A stretch of DNA of 64,000 nt from Allokutzneria sp. NRRL B-24872 (GTDB lineage: Bacteria; Actinomycetota; Actinomycetes; Mycobacteriales; Pseudonocardiaceae). Below, piece after piece: positions 1 through 7,288 of the stretch. The notes below the pieces were generated by a model, which was not told the DNA's origin, searched no databases, and saw nothing but the letters and a program-made list of their open reading frames with translations. Made by a program: the position numbers and the translations under genes. The stretch lies in NCBI RefSeq assembly GCF_002155965.1, contig NZ_MUMH01000028.1, positions 1 to 64,000 of the forward strand. The letters run 5' to 3'. Within the stretch, counting starts at the first letter, position 1. Each line of letters starts with the position of its first letter.

Positions 1-174
1 CGTCACCGACCAGCAGCCGGGCTCCTCGTCGGAGCAGTCGCCGGCCTCCACGATCCGGCCCCCGACGCGATCGACCAGCTCACGGCAGGCCGCGCGGGCC
101 TGTCGCTCGTCCTCGGCGCCGACCACCACGGTGATCAGCAGCTCCAGCTCGTCGTCCACCATCGTGGGCCCCAT
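1..174 (-). CDS. 5' end of an unrecognised gene, cut by the left edge
   Basis: 58 codons are visible from ATG 174 (a second in-frame ATG is at 162), running leftwards out of the window without a stop. The visible part is acidic, has a hydrophobic strand (ELLITVVVG) and then ARAACRELVDRVGG, with Cys residues further on. It starts 48 bp after the ahpD stop on the same strand, so it could be the last member of that operon. I do not recognise the family; codon usage with GC-rich third positions supports coding. Confidence 0.55.
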   Translation of the reverse strand, partial: MGPTMVDDELELLITVVVGAEDERQARAACRELVDRVGGRIVEAGDCSDEEPGCWSVT

Positions 175-222
175 TCTGGACCAGGCTCGGCACGGGCACT
201 CCGACGACCGCCGGTTCCCCGG

Positions 223-735
223 TCAGCCGCTGGCCAGAGCCTGTTCGGCGTCGAGGGTGACCGCGGCGGCGTGCACGACGGCGGCGATCCGCAGCGCGTC
301 GTTCACCGCCTCCGCCGACACCCCGGCCGCGCGCAACGCCTCGTTGTGCGCCACCACGCAGACCTCGCAGCCGGTGATCGCCGAGACCGCGAGGCACCAC
401 AGCTCGAAGTCGATCTTGTCGACGCCCGGGCGGGCCACCACGCGCATGCGCAGCCGCGCGGGCAGCTCGGAGCCGATCATGTGCTTGGCACGGAAGTAGA
501 CGTTGTTCATCGCCATGACCGACGCGGCGGCCTTCGCGGCGGTGATCACCTCCTTGTCGACGCCCTCGGCGAGTTCGCGCAGCACAACGGCATTGCGCGC
601 GGCCACCGCGACCGCGACGGCGGTGCCCCACAACTGTCGCGGGGGCAGCGAGGAGCCGTTGATCACGAGGTCCAGGTTCTGCGCGATGTCCTCGGCGTGG
701 CCGGGCATCGCGGCCCTGAGCGCGTCCAGTGACAT
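223..735 (-). CDS. ahpD: AhpD-family alkylhydroperoxidase
   Basis: A 170-residue carboxymuconolactone-decarboxylase-fold protein. In M. tuberculosis AhpD is a peroxidatic disulfide reductase that re-reduces AhpC. The catalytic set is intact: Glu111, Cys123-x2-Cys126 (CEVC) and His130, with the same spacing as Glu118/Cys130/Cys133/His137 of the mycobacterial enzyme. Length matches the family (about 175). The ATG at 735 overlaps the upstream stop (TGATG), so translation is coupled. The usual partner ahpC is not next to it: the two upstream genes encode a membrane protein and a Thr/Pro-rich anchored protein. Function is confident at family level; the reductant and partner here are unknown. Confidence 0.85.
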   Translation of the reverse strand: MSLDALRAAMPGHAEDIAQNLDLVINGSSLPPRQLWGTAVAVAVAARNAVVLRELAEGVDKEVITAAKAAASVMAMNNVYFRAKHMIGSELPARLRMRVVARPGVDKIDFELWCLAVSAITGCEVCVVAHNEALRAAGVSAEAVNDALRIAAVVHAAAVTLDAEQALASG

Positions 736-1187
736 CAGTTCACCAGGCGGACGAGCTGGACGGGGTGGTCGGCGGCCCAGTGCAGCACGTCGCCGCCGCT
801 GAGCTCGACGCGGACCTGGCCGCCGGGGTGCAGCGAGACGTCGACGAGGCGGGTCACCGGGCCGATCTCCCCGTGCAGCCGCACGTCCTGCCAGGGCGCG
901 AGCCGGTAGGCGGGGCAGGCGCCGAGGTTGCGGGCCTCGGAAGCCGGGCAGACCAGCGTCGTGAAGAGCTTCCAGATGCCGTAGCCCGCCGCGGCCGTGC
1001 ACAGCGGCAGGAAGCTCACCTCGGACCAGGGCATCGTCGCGAACGGGATGAAGGCGAACGCGATCGCCGTGAGCACTCCCGAGCTGACCGGCCTCCCGGA
1101 GATCACCAGCCAGCCCGTGGTGCGCACGGTGCCATCGGGCAGCAGGCCGCGTGGAGATGTCGGAGTCGCCTGCCTCCTGGTGCTCAC
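735..1187 (-). CDS. Small membrane protein of unknown function
   Basis: 150 residues from GTG 1187, which overlaps the previous stop as GTGA; its own stop overlaps the ahpD start. A basic N-terminus (STRRQATPTS) is followed by one or two hydrophobic segments around residues 37-75, then a soluble C-terminal domain of about 70 residues containing a Cys pair near 82-91. The coupling on both sides puts it firmly in the ahpD operon. No family recognised. Topology suggests a membrane-anchored protein with a small beta-rich domain. Confidence 0.7.
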   Translation of the reverse strand: MSTRRQATPTSPRGLLPDGTVRTTGWLVISGRPVSSGVLTAIAFAFIPFATMPWSEVSFLPLCTAAAGYGIWKLFTTLVCPASEARNLGACPAYRLAPWQDVRLHGEIGPVTRLVDVSLHPGGQVRVELSGGDVLHWAADHPVQLVRLVN

Positions 1188-1663
1188 AGCTGCCTCCACT
1201 TCAGCCGCTGATCGCCCGGATCTTTCATGCACAGCAACGCTTTCCCTTGGTCGCTGATCGCGAAGTCGCCCTGCTTCGCGCAGGCGCCACCCGCCTTCGG
1301 CAACGCTGGTTTCTCCGTGGTGGTCGGCTTGGGCGGAGGCGTGTGCGTGCGCGGCGGCTGCGTGGGCTTCTTCGTCGGAGCGACGGTGGTGGTTGTCGGC
1401 GGCGGAGGGGCCTCGGTCGTGGTCTCCACGGGCGGCGCGACCGAGGTGGTCGTCGCGGTGGCGCTGGTGGTGGGCTGGGTGGACTGGACGACCGTGAGCG
1501 CGGCGGGGACCGCTGTCGGGCTGGGCCGAAGCAACGCGCTGGTGCCGCCGAGCGCGCTGAGCCCGAGCGCCGTGCCCGCGACCGCCGCGCTGAGCCGTTG
1601 CCAGCCCTGCGCTTCCCACCACCACCGTCGGATCGTCCCTCCGACCATGATCAACACTCCCAC
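1184..1663 (-). CDS. Membrane-anchored protein with Thr/Pro-rich linker and small Cys domain
   Basis: 159 residues; an alternative ATG lies at codon 6. A Trp/Arg-rich N-terminus precedes one membrane segment (about 24-45), then a long low-complexity linker of Thr, Pro and Val (about 50-120) and a C-terminal module of about 35 residues with two Cys (ACAKQGDFAIS ... ALLCMKD ... LKWRQL). This layout is common in actinobacteria for anchored extracytoplasmic domains; the linker would span the cell wall. It is the first gene of the operon leading to ahpD. The biochemical role is unknown. Confidence 0.65.
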   Translation of the reverse strand: MGVLIMVGGTIRRWWWEAQGWQRLSAAVAGTALGLSALGGTSALLRPSPTAVPAALTVVQSTQPTTSATATTTSVAPPVETTTEAPPPPTTTTVAPTKKPTQPPRTHTPPPKPTTTEKPALPKAGGACAKQGDFAISDQGKALLCMKDPGDQRLKWRQL

Positions 1664-1826
1664 TCGACCATCGGGGTTTACCCCAAGAGGGTGACAGCCC
1701 GCGCAAGACCCGCGAAGGCCCGGCCTGCTGTGGCCGTGGTCACACCTCCAGAACGCCCGGGTGGGCTCCGGGCAGGAACCTGATGTGCGAACAGAAGCGC
1801 CACCGGCGCGGACGAGGGGGACCGGG

Positions 1827-2411
1827 GTGAGCCGTCCGGACCCGAAGGCGGAGCTGGCCGAGCTCTACGACGGCTCCGCCCGCCAGCTGCACCGCTACCT
1901 GGCGAGGCGGGTCGGCACCGAGGTCGCCGACGACCTGGTCGCGGAGACCTTCCTGGTGCTCTGGCAGCAGCGGGACTCCGTCGACTTCGGCGAGGACTCG
2001 GCGCGGGCCTGGATGTACGGGATCGCGACGAACCTGGTGCGGCGGCACTCCCGGTCGGAGGACCGACGGCTGCGGGCGTGGACCCGGGACGGGGCGCGGC
2101 GTGAGGAGGTCGCCGACGTCGGCGAGCGTGCGGTCGACCTCGCCGACGCGGGGGCGGTCTCCGGACACCTCGCGCCGATGCTGGCCGAGCTGCCGGAGCG
2201 GGACCGGGACGTGCTGCTCATGTCGGCGTGGACGGACCTGGCGCCCTCGGAGATCGCGGGAGCGCTGGACATGCACCCGGTCACGGTCAGGACGTGCCTG
2301 CACCGCGTCCGAGCGCGACTGCGCAAGCAGCTCGCGAGCCGGTTGGACGCAAGGAGTCTTCGTCGCGCCGTGCGGGCGCACCACACAGAGCGGGGGAACG
2401 GACGTGCGTGA
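1827..2411 (+). CDS. ECF-type RNA polymerase sigma factor
   Basis: 194 residues from GTG 1827, chosen because a GAGGGGGA Shine-Dalgarno lies just upstream. Region 2 is seen in ARRVGTEVADDLVAETFLVL (helix 2.2) and AWMYGIATNLVRRHSR; region 4 has the helix-turn-helix PSEIAGALDMHPVTVRTCLH. It would direct core RNA polymerase to a small regulon. The next gene starts inside its 3' end (overlap 2404-2411) and encodes the membrane protein typically paired with such sigma factors. No classical zinc-binding anti-sigma (HxxxCxxC) is seen. Confidence 0.88.
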   Translation: MSRPDPKAELAELYDGSARQLHRYLARRVGTEVADDLVAETFLVLWQQRDSVDFGEDSARAWMYGIATNLVRRHSRSEDRRLRAWTRDGARREEVADVGERAVDLADAGAVSGHLAPMLAELPERDRDVLLMSAWTDLAPSEIAGALDMHPVTVRTCLHRVRARLRKQLASRLDARSLRRAVRAHHTERGNGRA

Positions 2412-3492
2412 CGCGGAGCTGAACCAGGCGCTGGACGCGGGTCTCGACGACCTCGCCGACGTGCCGGAGATGACTGAGAGCGCGTTCCGGTCGGGCCGTG
2501 CGCGGCTGTTCGCGGCCATGGAGGAAACCACCACACCGGAGGACGAGTTGACCATCACCCAGGACATCCACGAGGCTCCCGCGACCACCGCGCAGCCGCC
2601 ACGGCGGACCGGGCGCTGGCTGGTCGCTGCCGCCGCGGTCGGGGTGCTCACGGTCGGCGCCCTGTTCTCCCAGACGGTCGTCTTCGACGGTGCCGGTGAG
2701 GCCCACGCTCGGGCCGTCGAGGCGCTGAACAAGGCCGCTGACCTGGCCGTGAACACCACCGACCCGAAGCTCGGCCCCGGCCAGTTCCTCTACCGATCGC
2801 TGCGCGCCGAGGGCATCACGACCTACTACGAGGGGGGCGCGTCCAGCGGCGGTGTCCTCCAGGAGACGTGGATCCCGGCCGACCAGCGGCAGCTGTGGCT
2901 GGACCGCCGCGCGAACCTCGGCAAGGAGAAGTGGCTTCCCGGCCTGGAGGGCAAGGGGGAGCCGAGCAGCAGCACCCCGCCGAAGATGCTCGGTGACTGG
3001 CGGGCGCCGTGCGGCGACTTCGCCTACTTCGCCCAGGGCAGCAGGAAGTCCTGCGACAAGGGCGACTGGTACAACCCGACGCCGGAGTTCCTCGCCGCGC
3101 TGCCGAAGGACCCGAAGCAGCTCTACGAGAAGCTCGTCGCCTCGTTCCCCGGCGGCGACGCGGCCGTGGTGGGCGGGGCCGGATCGTTGCTGGGCTCCGG
3201 CCGCGTTCCGGCCGACGTCCGGGCCGCGATCTACCGCGCGCTGTCGCACGTGCCGAGCCTGTCGATCACCGCTGACGTCGCGAACCTCGACGGCCGCAAG
3301 GGAACCGCACTCGGCATCCGCCAGGGCGCGGAGTTCCACGACGTGATCATCGACCCGGCGACCGGCCGGTACATCGGCCTGCGCACGGTGATGGCCGAGG
3401 CCGCCGAGGGCCTCAAGGCCGGGACGGTGCGCAGCTCCAGCGCGTTGAGGACGGCCGTGGTGAACGAGATCGGGATCGTTCCCGCGAGCTGA
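2404..3492 (+). CDS. CU044_5270-type membrane protein, sigma-factor partner
   Basis: 362 residues from GTG 2404, preceded by GAGCGGGGGAA and overlapping the sigma gene by 8 bp. The first 70 residues are a cytoplasmic acidic segment with an RSGRARLFAAM helix; one membrane helix spans about 72-93; the remaining about 270 residues are extracytoplasmic with a Cys pair near 202 and 217. The arrangement (ECF sigma followed by a single-pass protein of this size) is the familiar CU044_5270 family context. By position it is a candidate anti-sigma or sensor, but that is inference. Confidence 0.75.
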   Translation: MRDAELNQALDAGLDDLADVPEMTESAFRSGRARLFAAMEETTTPEDELTITQDIHEAPATTAQPPRRTGRWLVAAAAVGVLTVGALFSQTVVFDGAGEAHARAVEALNKAADLAVNTTDPKLGPGQFLYRSLRAEGITTYYEGGASSGGVLQETWIPADQRQLWLDRRANLGKEKWLPGLEGKGEPSSSTPPKMLGDWRAPCGDFAYFAQGSRKSCDKGDWYNPTPEFLAALPKDPKQLYEKLVASFPGGDAAVVGGAGSLLGSGRVPADVRAAIYRALSHVPSLSITADVANLDGRKGTALGIRQGAEFHDVIIDPATGRYIGLRTVMAEAAEGLKAGTVRSSSALRTAVVNEIGIVPAS

Positions 3493-3544
3493 TCAGAACG
3501 GCGAGGACCGGGGCGCTCGGGGGCGTCCCGGTCCTCGTGCGAGT

Positions 3545-4348
3545 TCAGCCCAGCCAGGGCTTGCTGATCCGCGCGTAGGTGCCGTCGTTCAACGCGAGGT
3601 TCAGCCACTGGTCGACCCAGTGCTTGAAGACCACGTCGCCGAGCGGCACCAGATAGGCCTTCTCCGAGAAGGTGAACGGCTTCTCCGGGTGCACCGCGCA
3701 CAGCTCCGGCCGCAGCTTCGCCTGCCAGCGCGTCTCCACGGCGTCGGTGATCATCAGATCCACCCGGCCCGCGACGACCTCGTCGAAGATCGTGTTGTTG
3801 TCCGGGTGCGCGACGATCGTGGCGCGCTTGAGGTTGGCGCGGGCGAACTGCTCGTTGGTACCGCCGGGGTTCACGATCGCGCGGACGCCCGGCTGGTCGA
3901 TCTGCTCCAGCGTCTGGAAGCGCGACGCGTTCTCGCAGCGGGTGATCGGCGTCTTCCCGTCCCGCACGTACGCGTTGGTGTAGAAGGCGTTCCGCGCGCG
4001 CTCCAACGTGATCGAGACACCGCCGACCGCGATGTCGCAGCGCCGCCGGAAGTCATCGACCAGCGTCTTCCACGTGGTCGGCACGATGGTCATCTTCACA
4101 CCGAGCCGATTCGCGAGGTCACCGGCCATGTCCAGGTCGATGCCGCTCCACGCCCCGGTAGCGGGGTCGCGATAGGTGAAGGGCCGGTAGTCGCCCGTGC
4201 TGCACACGCGCAGCTCACCGCGCTTGCTCACCAGGTCGAGCCGACCGCCGCCACCACCGCCACCGCCCCGTTCATCGGGGCCAGCGCTGGAGACCGAACC
4301 GACAGCGAGCACGGACACCACCGCGAGGAGAACCGCCTTGGCACGCAT
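3545..4348 (-). CDS. Secreted family-3 solute-binding / cyclohexadienyl dehydratase-like protein
   Basis: 267 residues with a Sec signal peptide (about 1-22), then an unusual run of eight glycines (about 28-35) before the mature domain. The motif STGDYRPFTYRDP followed by GIDLDMAGDLANRLG, and the later NPGGTNEQFA, resemble the PheC-type periplasmic cyclohexadienyl dehydratases (prephenate/arogenate to phenylpyruvate/Phe) more than amino-acid transport proteins. No permease or ATPase genes are adjacent, which also favours an enzyme over a transporter subunit. The catalytic assignment needs an alignment; a generic amino-acid-binding protein is the alternative. Confidence 0.65.
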   Translation of the reverse strand: MRAKAVLLAVVSVLAVGSVSSAGPDERGGGGGGGGRLDLVSKRGELRVCSTGDYRPFTYRDPATGAWSGIDLDMAGDLANRLGVKMTIVPTTWKTLVDDFRRRCDIAVGGVSITLERARNAFYTNAYVRDGKTPITRCENASRFQTLEQIDQPGVRAIVNPGGTNEQFARANLKRATIVAHPDNNTIFDEVVAGRVDLMITDAVETRWQAKLRPELCAVHPEKPFTFSEKAYLVPLGDVVFKHWVDQWLNLALNDGTYARISKPWLG

Positions 4349-4367
4349 GCGTGCAGGCTAGGCGGAC

Positions 4368-4982
4368 TCACATGCGGAAGTAAGCCGTCCCATCGATCTT
4401 GCCGCCGTTGCAGACGTAGCCGCTCGTCCACGGGATCGTGAACTGCTTGGTGTCGTCGGGCGGCGTCACCGCGAGCACGTCGGCCGTTGGCGCGCACGGT
4501 CCGTCGACCGGCTCCGCACCGGCCGGGACCGGGCTCCAGTGCAGTTTCTTGCCCGCCTTCTGCCCAGGCGGGAGCATCACGGTCTTCGGCCCGGGATCGG
4601 CCTGGCGCTCGGCCTTCGTCGGCACGCGCTCGCCGTCCTTGCGCCGCAGTTCCATGCCGCCGTAGCCGAAGAGCGTGCAGGACTTCCCGCTCTTGTTGGT
4701 CACCACCAGCGTCGCGTAGCGCTGACCGGCTCCCGCGTCGGAGTCCTTCAGCTCACCGCTGAGGTCGGCCGCCGTGCACCGCGTGTCCGCGGGCTTGGCG
4801 CCGGCCGGGTGCTCCTCCGGTGCGGCCTTCGGCGCCTCAGCCGGATCGGGCTGAGGCGCGGGTGTCGTTGCCGCCAGCGGGTTCGGCGCGGCCGGTGTCT
4901 CAGGCGGCGGTGGGGTTCCGCAGGCGGTGATCGCCATGAGGACGGCCGCGCTTGTGACAACAGCTTGTCCGGTTCGACGCAT
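4368..4982 (-). CDS. DUF4232-type lipoprotein
   Basis: 204 residues from ATG 4982, with GGGAGGT upstream. The signal peptide ends in the lipobox AITACG, so the mature protein is lipid-anchored at Cys. A Pro/Ala-rich linker (about 25-70) leads to a C-terminal domain starting at TRCTAADLSG that has the DUF4232 look: LVVTNKSGKSCTLFGYGG and a final WTSGYVCNG, with paired cysteines. Such proteins are common in actinobacteria and of unknown function. It is transcribed towards the solute-binding-like gene 19 bp away and may share its transcript. Confidence 0.72.
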   Translation of the reverse strand: MRRTGQAVVTSAAVLMAITACGTPPPPETPAAPNPLAATTPAPQPDPAEAPKAAPEEHPAGAKPADTRCTAADLSGELKDSDAGAGQRYATLVVTNKSGKSCTLFGYGGMELRRKDGERVPTKAERQADPGPKTVMLPPGQKAGKKLHWSPVPAGAEPVDGPCAPTADVLAVTPPDDTKQFTIPWTSGYVCNGGKIDGTAYFRM

Positions 4983-5053
4983 GTCTAGGACCTCCCTGCT
5001 CAGGAGTACCCGGGCTGCGTCCGTTGTACACCGGAACGGAGCAATCGGCATGT

Positions 5054-6127
5054 CTAGATCAACCAACCCGAGGCCAGCTCGGGCATCCCCGCGACCTCCC
5101 GCACCCAGACGTAGGTCCACGCGACCAGCCCGTCCGCCAAGGTGATCCGCACGCGGCGGTACTCCTCGCCCTCGTACTCGTCGAGCACGGGGAACGCGGT
5201 GGCCGGATCACGCAGAACCACTGCTCTACCAGGCACTCCAGGCCCGTCGCCGAGCCGCAGCGCGGGATAACCGAGCCCGGTGTCGTAGAGCCGTCCCGGC
5301 AGGCGGTGCTCGGTTCCCGGCCCCTCCGCGAACGGTTCGAGCAGCCGCCACGCGGAAGCGCCCGGCTGCAACGTGCCGTAGACGAACAGTCGACCGGGCC
5401 ACTCGTCCGGCTCCGGCTCTTCGTCCACAAAGGACACATCGAGGCCGTGGTGACCGATGCCGCCCTGCAAGGCGAGTGCGGCGGCCTGGTCGAGGTCGGC
5501 GCAGCGGACCCTCTCCCCGTTCTGCAGCAACGGCATGCGGACGTCGGTCAGGCCGACGTAGCTCAGCGCTCCGTCAACGACGGACCCGTCGTCGAGCGTG
5601 ATCAGTCCACTGTGGAGCTTCGCGAGCCCGTAGCGGGTTCCGCGTCCCTCGCACACGTCGAGCACCCTGACCTGCTCCCGCGTCGCCATCCACACCGCGT
5701 GCGTCTCCATGGTGCCCGGGGAGTGGGCCAGCGTCGCCGGACGCGCGCCGTCGCGCTTGCGCAGCCCGCTCGCCCACACCGCCGCGAGGTCGGCGCACCG
5801 GGCTCGCAGCACGACGGCCGGGCCGGGCAGGCGCAGCGTCTCGCGCAGCCAGGTGATCTTCGACGGGCACTGGTTCGAGCCGTAGACCAGGACCGGGACG
5901 CGCTCGGCCAAGGAGGCGGCGCCGCGCTCGGCGAGCCAGTCGTCCAACTCCTGGTCTCCGGCGAACCACGCCCCGTCGCGCGGGCGCAGCAGAACGCCTT
6001 GGCCCTGGTCGTGCGCGTAGGAGCCATCGGGCCGCGCGCCCGGGTAGGGCTCGGCCGGGAAATCAGCGTCGTTGAACGAGGAGCCGTTGAACGAAAGATC
6101 GCTGAACGAGCTGAACGAGGACGGCAT
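5054..6127 (-). CDS. Two-domain gamma-glutamylcyclotransferase-like protein
   Basis: 357 residues. The C-terminal third is an AIG2/GGCT fold: YGTLQPG near residue 237, LDEYEGEEYRRV with the expected catalytic acidic residue, and GRLYDTGLGYPAL. The N-terminal 220 residues form a second domain that also carries a YGSNQCP signature, so the protein may be a fusion of two related cyclotransferase-fold modules. ATG 6127 is the only in-frame start; its first 20 codons lie in a CGTTCA-rich repeat stretch, giving a Ser/Phe-rich leader. Substrate unknown; glutathione-, lysine- or mycothiol-related gamma-glutamyl amines are family options. Confidence 0.68.
   Translation of the reverse strand: MPSSFSSFSDLSFNGSSFNDADFPAEPYPGARPDGSYAHDQGQGVLLRPRDGAWFAGDQELDDWLAERGAASLAERVPVLVYGSNQCPSKITWLRETLRLPGPAVVLRARCADLAAVWASGLRKRDGARPATLAHSPGTMETHAVWMATREQVRVLDVCEGRGTRYGLAKLHSGLITLDDGSVVDGALSYVGLTDVRMPLLQNGERVRCADLDQAAALALQGGIGHHGLDVSFVDEEPEPDEWPGRLFVYGTLQPGASAWRLLEPFAEGPGTEHRLPGRLYDTGLGYPALRLGDGPGVPGRAVVLRDPATAFPVLDEYEGEEYRRVRITLADGLVAWTYVWVREVAGMPELASGWLI
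5606..5616. repeat. TCCACWGTGGA palindrome copy
   Basis: Copy of the palindrome discussed under findings. It lies inside the cyclotransferase-like gene and is the only copy not read in the Ser-Thr-Val-Asp frame. Confidence 0.6.
6070..6119. repeat. Cluster of TGAACGA units between divergent genes
   Basis: Four close copies of TTGAACGA/CTGAACGA occur in about 45 bp at the junction of the cyclotransferase-like gene and mtnA. They resemble half-sites of the TGAAYGAnTCRTTCA palindromes at 9738-9931 and 44221-44265. Here they encode the leader of the leftward gene. Confidence 0.5.
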
Positions 6128-6149
6128 CACCGCGTACCGTACGGAACCC

Positions 6150-7157
6150 GTGGAGCGGACCACCATCACCTGGGTCGACGGACACGTCGAGACCATTGAC
6201 CAGACCATGCTGCCGGAACTCCGGCTGCTCAGACTGTCCACAGTGGACGAACTTGTGGACGCGATCAAGCGCCTGGTCATCCGGGGAGCGCCGTTGCTCG
6301 GCGCCGCCGGCGCGCTGGGCGTCGCGCTGGCGGCGGCGGTCGCGGAGCGCGAGGGCTACGACCCGGAGCGCGTGCGCGCCGACGCCGAACGCGTCGCTTC
6401 GGCCCGGCCGACGGCGGTGAACCTGCGCTGGGGCGTCGAGCAGGTGCTCCCGTTCGTGGACAAGGGCGCGGACGCGGTGCTGGTCGCCGCGCTCGACCTC
6501 GCCGCGGCCGACGTCACCGCCAACAAGCAGCTGGGCAGGCGCGGCGCGGACTTCCTGCGCGAACAGCTCGGCGAGCGACCGCTCGCGCTGCACACGCACT
6601 GCAACGCCGGAGCGCTCGCGTGCGTCGGCTGGGGCACCGCGCTCGGCGTCGTGCGCTCGCTCCAGGAGGACGGCCTGGTCCGCATGGTCTTCGCGGACGA
6701 GACGCGACCGCTGTTCCAGGGTTCGCGGATCACCGCGACCGAGCTGGCTGAACTCGGCCTGCCGCACCGCGTCGTGGTCGACGGCGCCGGAGCCGGGATC
6801 ATCGCGCGGGGCATGGTCGACGCGGTCGTCGTCGGCGCGGACCGGATCGCGGCCAACGGCGACGTCGCCAACAAGGTCGGCACCTATCCGCTGGCCCTGG
6901 CCGCCGCGCGAGCCGGAATCCCGTTCGTGGTCGCCGCTCCTGAGTCGACGATCGACCCGGCGACCCCCGAGGGCGCCGCGATCGAGATCGAGGAGCGCGA
7001 CGCGGACGAAGTGCTCGTCATCGGCGGGCGCAGGCTGGCCCCGGCTGGCACCGGCGCGGTCAACCCGGCCTTCGACGTCACGCCTTCGGACCTGGTCACC
7101 GCCATCGTCACCGAGCGGCGGGTGATCCGCCCGGCGCTGGGCGAGCGGGCGATCTGA
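6150..7157 (+). CDS. mtnA: S-methyl-5-thioribose-1-phosphate isomerase
   Basis: 335 residues from GTG 6150. Converts methylthioribose-1-phosphate to methylthioribulose-1-phosphate in methionine salvage. Catalytic Cys151 (THCNAG) and Asp231 (GADRIAANGD) are present with the same 80-residue spacing as Cys160/Asp240 of the Bacillus enzyme, as is the N-terminal WVDGHVETIDQTMLP. Start choice: the family begins close to this W-x-D-G motif; an in-frame TTG at 6072 would add a repeat-derived Asn/Glu-rich leader and is less likely. Only 22 bp separate it from the divergent start at 6127. Homology to eIF2B alpha/ribose-1,5-bisphosphate isomerase is the main alternative. Confidence 0.88.
   Translation: MERTTITWVDGHVETIDQTMLPELRLLRLSTVDELVDAIKRLVIRGAPLLGAAGALGVALAAAVAEREGYDPERVRADAERVASARPTAVNLRWGVEQVLPFVDKGADAVLVAALDLAAADVTANKQLGRRGADFLREQLGERPLALHTHCNAGALACVGWGTALGVVRSLQEDGLVRMVFADETRPLFQGSRITATELAELGLPHRVVVDGAGAGIIARGMVDAVVVGADRIAANGDVANKVGTYPLALAAARAGIPFVVAAPESTIDPATPEGAAIEIEERDADEVLVIGGRRLAPAGTGAVNPAFDVTPSDLVTAIVTERRVIRPALGERAI
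6236..6248. repeat. GTCCACAGTGGAC palindrome copy
   Basis: Exact 13-bp palindrome inside mtnA, read as Ser-Thr-Val-Asp. See findings. Confidence 0.75.
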
Positions 7158-7240
7158 AAATTTGTCCGCTTCTGCCGCTTGACTCCGAGCGGTCTCCGAG
7201 CCACCCTATGAGAGCGCTCACACAGAGCGCGACAGGACTC

Positions 7241-7279
7241 GGGGGGATTGGCCCCAAGGCGGCGGAGGCCAATCCCCCC
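7241..7279. terminator. Strong hairpin between convergent genes
   Basis: Perfect 13-bp stem (GGGGGGATTGGCC at 7241-7253 with its complement at 7267-7279) and a 13-nt loop, 84 bp after the mtnA stop and 10 bp after the end of the convergent P450 gene. Placement suggests a bidirectional terminator. No U-tract is present, as is usual in actinobacteria. Confidence 0.75.
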
Positions 7280-7288
7280 GATTCCATT

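Noticed and set aside
1673-1684. GGGGTTTACCCC palindrome between the ahpD operon and the sigma gene as an operator
   Set aside because: Too short and too simple to separate from chance in this composition; no second copy seen nearby.
6072-6149. TTG 6072 as mtnA start
   Set aside because: It would add a repeat-encoded leader absent from the family; GTG 6150 puts the W-x-D-G motif near the N-terminus as usual.
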